A stretch of DNA of 11,992 nucleotides from Caulobacteraceae bacterium (GTDB lineage: Bacteria > Pseudomonadota > Alphaproteobacteria > Caulobacterales > Caulobacteraceae): positions 2,753 through 14,744 of the forward strand of contig PLFA01000127.1 in the NCBI GenBank assembly GCA_003136615.1, given 5' to 3'. A program made the translations under genes and the position numbers. Below the pieces are notes generated by a model. That model made no database searches and had not been told where the DNA came from. It was given only the letters and a program-made list of their open reading frames with translations. Shown one piece after another: positions 8,501 through 11,992 of this stretch. Within the stretch, counting starts at the first letter, position 1; each line of letters begins with the position of its first letter.

Positions 8501-8568
8501 TGACGCAATTTCGCCACGCATGGCCGAATTCCGCCCCTTTACAGTGACGCTTTCTTGACGCGCGTCAC
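8501..8568. promoter_or_regulatory. Phased TGACGC copies and a 12-base palindrome upstream of the receptor gene
   Basis: TGACGC occurs at 8501, 8545 and 8556 on the + strand, and its reverse complement GCGTCA at 8562. The start spacings are 44 and 11 bases, both multiples of about one helical turn. The last copy and the inverted one form the perfect palindrome TGACGCGCGTCA (8556-8567); GTGACGC (8544-8550) and GCGTCAC (8562-8568) form a second dyad. CGCAATT is also repeated at 8504 and 8572. This layout suits a dimeric regulator of the TonB-dependent receptor gene, but TGACGC also occurs in coding DNA here (for example 1386, 2962, 5332), so chance is possible. TTGACG (8555-8560) resembles a -35 box, but no good -10 follows. 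Confidence 0.4.
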
Positions 8569-8592
8569 ACCCGCAATTCACCTTCGCCCCCA

Positions 8593-8609
8593 GAGGTTGA
8601 TGGAACCTC
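8593..8609 (+). other. Small hairpin in the probable 5' leader of the receptor gene
   Basis: GAGGTT (8593-8598) and AACCTC (8604-8609) form a perfect 6-bp stem with a GATGG loop, 61 bases upstream of the receptor start codon. There is no T tract after it. It could be a leader structure or a second inverted-repeat binding site. The remaining bases up to 8670 hold the receptor ribosome site GGAGGT at 8659-8664 and nothing else I recognise. Confidence 0.3.
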
Positions 8610-8670
8610 GTCGTTGAGGCGCATTGGCGTCGCCGACCGAGGCGGCCTCGCGCCGGGTGGAGGTCGCGAC

Positions 8671-11526
8671 ATGCCGAACTGCAAGCCCCGTTCATGGCTG
8701 CTGGGAACCACAAGCGTCGCCGCCGCGACCTTGATCTGCTTGGCCGCTCCAGCCGCAACGGCCCAGACGAGCCCGCCGCCCTCTCAGGCGGCGCCGGGCG
8801 CCTCGACGGTGGAGGAGATCGTCGTCACCGGCAGCCTGATCCGGCGCACCGGCGTCGAGACGCCTTCGCCTGTGACCGTCCTGACCCAAGAGTCGATGAC
8901 AAAGGCTGGGATCAGCACCATCTCGGACGCCCTTCGGTCGATCTCGGCTGACAACAGCGGCACCATCCCCAACGCCTTCAGCGACGGCTTCGCCGCCGGC
9001 TCGTCCGGCATCGCGTTGCGCGGCCTGACCGTGAACTCCACCCTTGTGCTCATCGACGGCCTGAGAACCGCCAACTATCCGTTGCCGGACGACGGCGTGC
9101 GCGGCTTCGTCGATCTGAACACGATCCCCTTCAGCGCCGTGCAGCAGGTGGAAGTCCTCAAGGACGGCGCCTCTTCCATCTATGGCGCCGACGCCGTGGG
9201 CGGTGTGGTCAATATCATCATGAAGCCGACCTTCACCGGCGAGGAGGGCGATGCCGAGCTTGGGGGAACGCAGCATAGCGGCGGCTTCAGCCAGCGTTAC
9301 ACAGCCACGGTCGGCTATGGAGATCTGGATAAGGACCGTTACAACGCCTATGTCGACGTGGAATATCAGAGCGACGCGCGCATCCTGAACAGCCAGCGCG
9401 GCTTTCCTTACAACACCAACGACCTCTCCTCCATCGGCGGACTCAATCTGAGCGGCGGCCAGCCGACGGGCGGTACGGGGCCTGGCTCGATCTACGGTAC
9501 GGTGGCGCCGGCGGCGTTGGCCGGCGGCAATGTGCTCCTCGGAACGGCCCTCGGCGGTCCGACCCAGCCCCTTCGCGCCTGCGGCGCGCCGACCGTCCAG
9601 TCGACCGACGCTTTCGGCGATGTCTACTGCGCGCAGAACTTTTCCAACTATACCGACATCCAGCCCAAGGAGACGCGGTTCGACGTCTTGGGCCGGTTCA
9701 CCTATCAGCTTGACGCCACCACCCAGTTCTGGCTGACCGCCAGCTACGCCGTGAACCAGACCACCGTTGATGAGCCGCCGAACCAGATCCAGGCCGGCAC
9801 GCCCATCAACACCGAAACCATCGCCCTCCCGGCGGTCCTGACCAATGGCCAGCTCAACCCCAATGACCCCTTCGCCGCCTTGGGCGAGGCGGCCCTGATC
9901 AACTACGCCTTTGGCGACCTTCCCTCGTCGATCCGCCTGACCAACCACCTCTACCGTGCGGTGGCGGGGTTCAAGGGATCGAACGGCGGCTGGGATTGGC
10001 AGGCGTCGTTGAACTTCAATCGCGGGTCCCTCACCACTGTCGCCAACGGCTTCATCTATGAGCCGCAGCTAATCACCGACGTGGAGGATGGGGCCTACAG
10101 TTTCATCAATCCATCGTCCAATTCGGCGGCCGTGCGCGAGGCCCTGTCGCCGACCCTCACCAAGGTCTCGACCACCGACCTGGACTCCTTCGACGTGAAC
10201 GGGACGCGCAAGCTCTGGACCCTGCCTGGCGGTCCCATGTCCCTCGCCGTGGGCGCCCAGTTCCGTTACGAAGCCGTCGACAACCCCGACATCAACACCA
10301 ACAACGAGGTTTCCGCCGACGAGGGCACGGTCCAGCCAGCCTACGCCCACGGTCACAGAAACGTCGAAAGCGTTTTCGCGGAGCTTGAGCTACCGGTGAT
10401 TAAGCCGCTCGTGATCAATGTCTCGGGCCGCTACGATCACTACTCTGACGTCGGGGGCAACTTCTCGCCCAAGGTCGGGGTCAAATATACGCCGATCAAA
10501 CAGTTCGCCCTGCGCGGCACCTATTCCGAGGGCTTCCGGGCGCCGAGCTTCGCGGAGTCCGGAAACAGCGGCGTGATAGGCTACGTGCCCTACAGCACCA
10601 CAGAATCCGCGCCCTATTCGAACGCCTTCGTCGCGGCGCACGGCGGCGACTCCTATACCCAGGCGGTCTACGAGTTGAACGGCTCGAGCGTCGGCAACCC
10701 AAACATCAAACCGGAGACGTCACGAAGCTATACAGTGGGCGGGATCATTGAGCCCACGCATTGGTTCAATGTCTCGGTCGATTACTACCATATCAGCAAG
10801 AGCAATGTCATCGGTGGTCAAAACCAGGGCGTGATCCTGGCGGACTATTACCAGGGCCTGCCCCTCCCCGCGGGTGTCACCATCACGCCGGACGCGCCTG
10901 ACCCCCTTTATCCCAATGCCCTGCCGCGCCCCCTGGTGATCAACGAGCCCTACGTGAACACCAACTCAGAAGTGACCGACGGCATCGACGTCGACATGCG
11001 GCTGAAGTTCACGCTGCCCTATGATGTCCGGTGGGCCAGCGACTTCAACTTCACCGACATTTTCCACTTCCTCTATGACAACGGCGGCACGACCTATGAA
11101 TATGTCGGCACCCAGGCGCCTTACGAGCTCTCTTCGGGCGGTGGCACGCCCAAATATCGCGCCAACTGGTCGAACAGCTTCACCTATGCCAAGTTTAACG
11201 TCACCGGCACGGTCTATTATGTGAGCTCCATCAAGGAGACCGGAGTCGACGCCACAGGCTACCCAGCGGTTTGCCTCTATCCAGGTCTTCCGGGCGGATG
11301 CAACGTCTCCCCCTATTGGGATTTCGACGTGACCTTGCGCTATCAGATCACTGACCGGATTGCGGTCTATGCCAATATCTATGACCTGTTGGACACCAAG
11401 CCCCCGCTTGATCCGGCTGACTATTCGGGCGGACCCTACGGCCTTGGCTCCAACTATAATCCCACCTACGCCCAAACCGACGCCATTGGCCGGGCGTTCA
11501 AGATCGGCGTCCACGTGAAGTATTGA
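8671..11526 (+). CDS. TonB-dependent outer-membrane receptor
   Basis: The protein is predicted to sit in the outer membrane as a gated beta-barrel that imports a scarce nutrient using TonB energy. It has 951 residues from the ATG at 8671, chosen because GGAGGT lies 6-7 bases upstream and a clean signal peptide follows (residues 1-31, ending AATA). A TonB-box-like VEEIVVTGS (47-55) leads into the plug domain, with typical IALRGL, TLVLIDGLR, VQQVEVLKDGASSIYGADAVGGVVNIIM. The barrel includes EGFRAPSFAE, NIKPETSRSYTVGG and GIDVDM, and ends in GRAFKIGVHVKY with the terminal aromatic residue usual for barrel assembly. Cysteine pairs C304/C320 and C868/C877 may close extracellular loops. The substrate is unknown: siderophore-iron, a sugar or another compound. 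No sigma/anti-sigma pair or transport partner is visible nearby. Confidence 0.95.
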   Translation: MPNCKPRSWLLGTTSVAAATLICLAAPAATAQTSPPPSQAAPGASTVEEIVVTGSLIRRTGVETPSPVTVLTQESMTKAGISTISDALRSISADNSGTIPNAFSDGFAAGSSGIALRGLTVNSTLVLIDGLRTANYPLPDDGVRGFVDLNTIPFSAVQQVEVLKDGASSIYGADAVGGVVNIIMKPTFTGEEGDAELGGTQHSGGFSQRYTATVGYGDLDKDRYNAYVDVEYQSDARILNSQRGFPYNTNDLSSIGGLNLSGGQPTGGTGPGSIYGTVAPAALAGGNVLLGTALGGPTQPLRACGAPTVQSTDAFGDVYCAQNFSNYTDIQPKETRFDVLGRFTYQLDATTQFWLTASYAVNQTTVDEPPNQIQAGTPINTETIALPAVLTNGQLNPNDPFAALGEAALINYAFGDLPSSIRLTNHLYRAVAGFKGSNGGWDWQASLNFNRGSLTTVANGFIYEPQLITDVEDGAYSFINPSSNSAAVREALSPTLTKVSTTDLDSFDVNGTRKLWTLPGGPMSLAVGAQFRYEAVDNPDINTNNEVSADEGTVQPAYAHGHRNVESVFAELELPVIKPLVINVSGRYDHYSDVGGNFSPKVGVKYTPIKQFALRGTYSEGFRAPSFAESGNSGVIGYVPYSTTESAPYSNAFVAAHGGDSYTQAVYELNGSSVGNPNIKPETSRSYTVGGIIEPTHWFNVSVDYYHISKSNVIGGQNQGVILADYYQGLPLPAGVTITPDAPDPLYPNALPRPLVINEPYVNTNSEVTDGIDVDMRLKFTLPYDVRWASDFNFTDIFHFLYDNGGTTYEYVGTQAPYELSSGGGTPKYRANWSNSFTYAKFNVTGTVYYVSSIKETGVDATGYPAVCLYPGLPGGCNVSPYWDFDVTLRYQITDRIAVYANIYDLLDTKPPLDPADYSGGPYGLGSNYNPTYAQTDAIGRAFKIGVHVKY

Positions 11527-11540
11527 CGAAAGAGGCAGCT

Positions 11541-11562
11541 CCGCGGGCGAGGCCGCCCGCGG
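11541..11562. terminator. Stem-loop between convergent receptor and yciB genes
   Basis: CCGCGGGCG (11541-11549) and CGCCCGCGG (11554-11562) form a perfect 9-bp GC stem with an AGGC loop. It lies 14 bases after the receptor stop and 13 bases after the yciB stop on the other strand, the expected place for a shared bidirectional terminator. It lacks a T run on the + side and has only a short pyrimidine stretch (CTCTTTC) on the - side, so termination may need help or the stem may mainly protect both message ends. Confidence 0.7.
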
Positions 11563-11575
11563 ATGTCACGCACGG

Positions 11576-11992
11576 TCAGGCCGTCGCCATGCTCGCCCTG
11601 ATCCGGCGCACGACGATGGTCCGCGTGATCAGGTACTGGACGCCAAACAGGCCAAACTTCGAGGCGATGGGGAAAACGCCGATAAAGATGGCCCAGAGCT
11701 TGGGATCGCCGTTCATGACCAGGACGACGTTCAGTGCGCCGGTCAGAAACATCATCCCGGCCCAGACATAGCCGAAGGCGGTGGAGACATCGCGCCCCCA
11801 GGTCAGGACCACACCCGACATGTAACGCGCGAGCCAACCGCGCTTCAGCATGACCGCGCCGATGGCCGCATAGATCAGGGTCGGCTTGAACATGATGAAG
11901 CGGGGATCATGGGTGAAGAGCGACGCGGCGCCGAAGACCACCACAAGGCCCAAGCTCATCCATTGCATGGCGTCGATGGGCGCGCGGCGGAC
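11576..11992 (-). CDS. yciB: YciB/IspZ family inner-membrane protein (septation protein A), N terminus outside window
   Basis: The C-terminal 138 residues are visible, read leftward from the window edge to the TGA at 11576-11578. The conserved core GLVVVFGAASLFTHDPRFIMFKPTLIYAAIGAVML matches the E. coli YciB segment [34 protein letters not shown] as I recall it, which fixes the family. About four hydrophobic segments can be seen, around fragment residues 12-26, 37-48, 72-92 and 98-125, with a basic tail VRRIRASMATA. Full proteins are about 180-200 residues, so the first one or two membrane segments lie beyond the right edge. The methionine at 11968 is internal because the frame stays open to the edge and homologues extend further. 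The family is linked to septum formation and envelope integrity, with the exact activity unsettled. It converges on the receptor gene and belongs to a separate transcription unit. Confidence 0.93.
   Translation of the reverse strand, partial: VRRAPIDAMQWMSLGLVVVFGAASLFTHDPRFIMFKPTLIYAAIGAVMLKRGWLARYMSGVVLTWGRDVSTAFGYVWAGMMFLTGALNVVLVMNGDPKLWAIFIGVFPIASKFGLFGVQYLITRTIVVRRIRASMATA

Noticed and set aside
8334..8558. Small + strand frame (74 codons) overlapping the end of lpdA
   Set aside because: Most of it overlaps lpdA in another frame, its translation is Pro/Gly low-complexity, and it has no convincing ribosome site.
8614..8670. TTG start at 8614 for the TonB-dependent receptor
   Set aside because: It would add 19 residues ahead of a well-formed signal peptide, while the ATG at 8671 has a strong GGAGGT site at good spacing.
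8692..9948. Long open frame on the - strand (418 codons) opposite the receptor gene
   Set aside because: The composition is low-complexity Gly/Val/Arg, no family is recognisable, and it is fully explained as a shadow of the receptor reading frame.
1..11992. Search for tRNA/rRNA genes, CRISPR arrays, insertion sequences, phage or defence genes
   Set aside because: No tRNA-like cloverleaf, regularly spaced repeat, transposase motif or terminal inverted repeat was seen by eye, and almost all bases are taken by recognised genes.

Overview
The window is GC-rich, densely coding DNA from an alphaproteobacterium. A Caulobacterales-type host is my best guess. It rests on the complete suc/lpd gene order, a large TonB-dependent receptor, and small secreted or DUF2076-type proteins between TCA-cycle genes. 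It is inference from gene content, not a database match.

Positions 1-8460 hold a TCA-cycle cluster, all on the + strand. It runs: the 3' end of sucC (succinyl-CoA synthetase beta), a small secreted protein of unknown function, sucD (succinyl-CoA synthetase alpha), a glycine-rich DUF2076-type protein, sucA (2-oxoglutarate dehydrogenase E1), sucB (E2) and lpdA (E3). SucA, SucB and LpdA form the 2-oxoglutarate dehydrogenase complex, which turns 2-oxoglutarate into succinyl-CoA. SucC and SucD then use that succinyl-CoA to make a nucleoside triphosphate and succinate, so two consecutive TCA steps are encoded together. All catalytic residues I looked for are present. The unusual point is that two genes of no known TCA role sit inside the cluster, one of them splitting sucC from sucD.

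Positions 8461-8670 form a 210-base gap with several TGACGC copies spaced by multiples of 11 bases, a 12-base palindrome and a small hairpin. It is a candidate control region for the next gene, a 951-residue TonB-dependent outer-membrane receptor (8671-11526) whose substrate cannot be told from sequence. A perfect 9-bp stem-loop at 11541-11562 separates it from a convergent gene on the - strand, a YciB/IspZ (septation protein A) family membrane protein that runs off the right edge.

I saw no RNA genes, insertion sequences, CRISPR arrays, phage genes or clear signs of recent transfer. The longest non-coding stretch is 210 bases. Most of the window is conserved central metabolism. The items worth a second look are the two inserted genes and the possible operators upstream of sucA and of the receptor.
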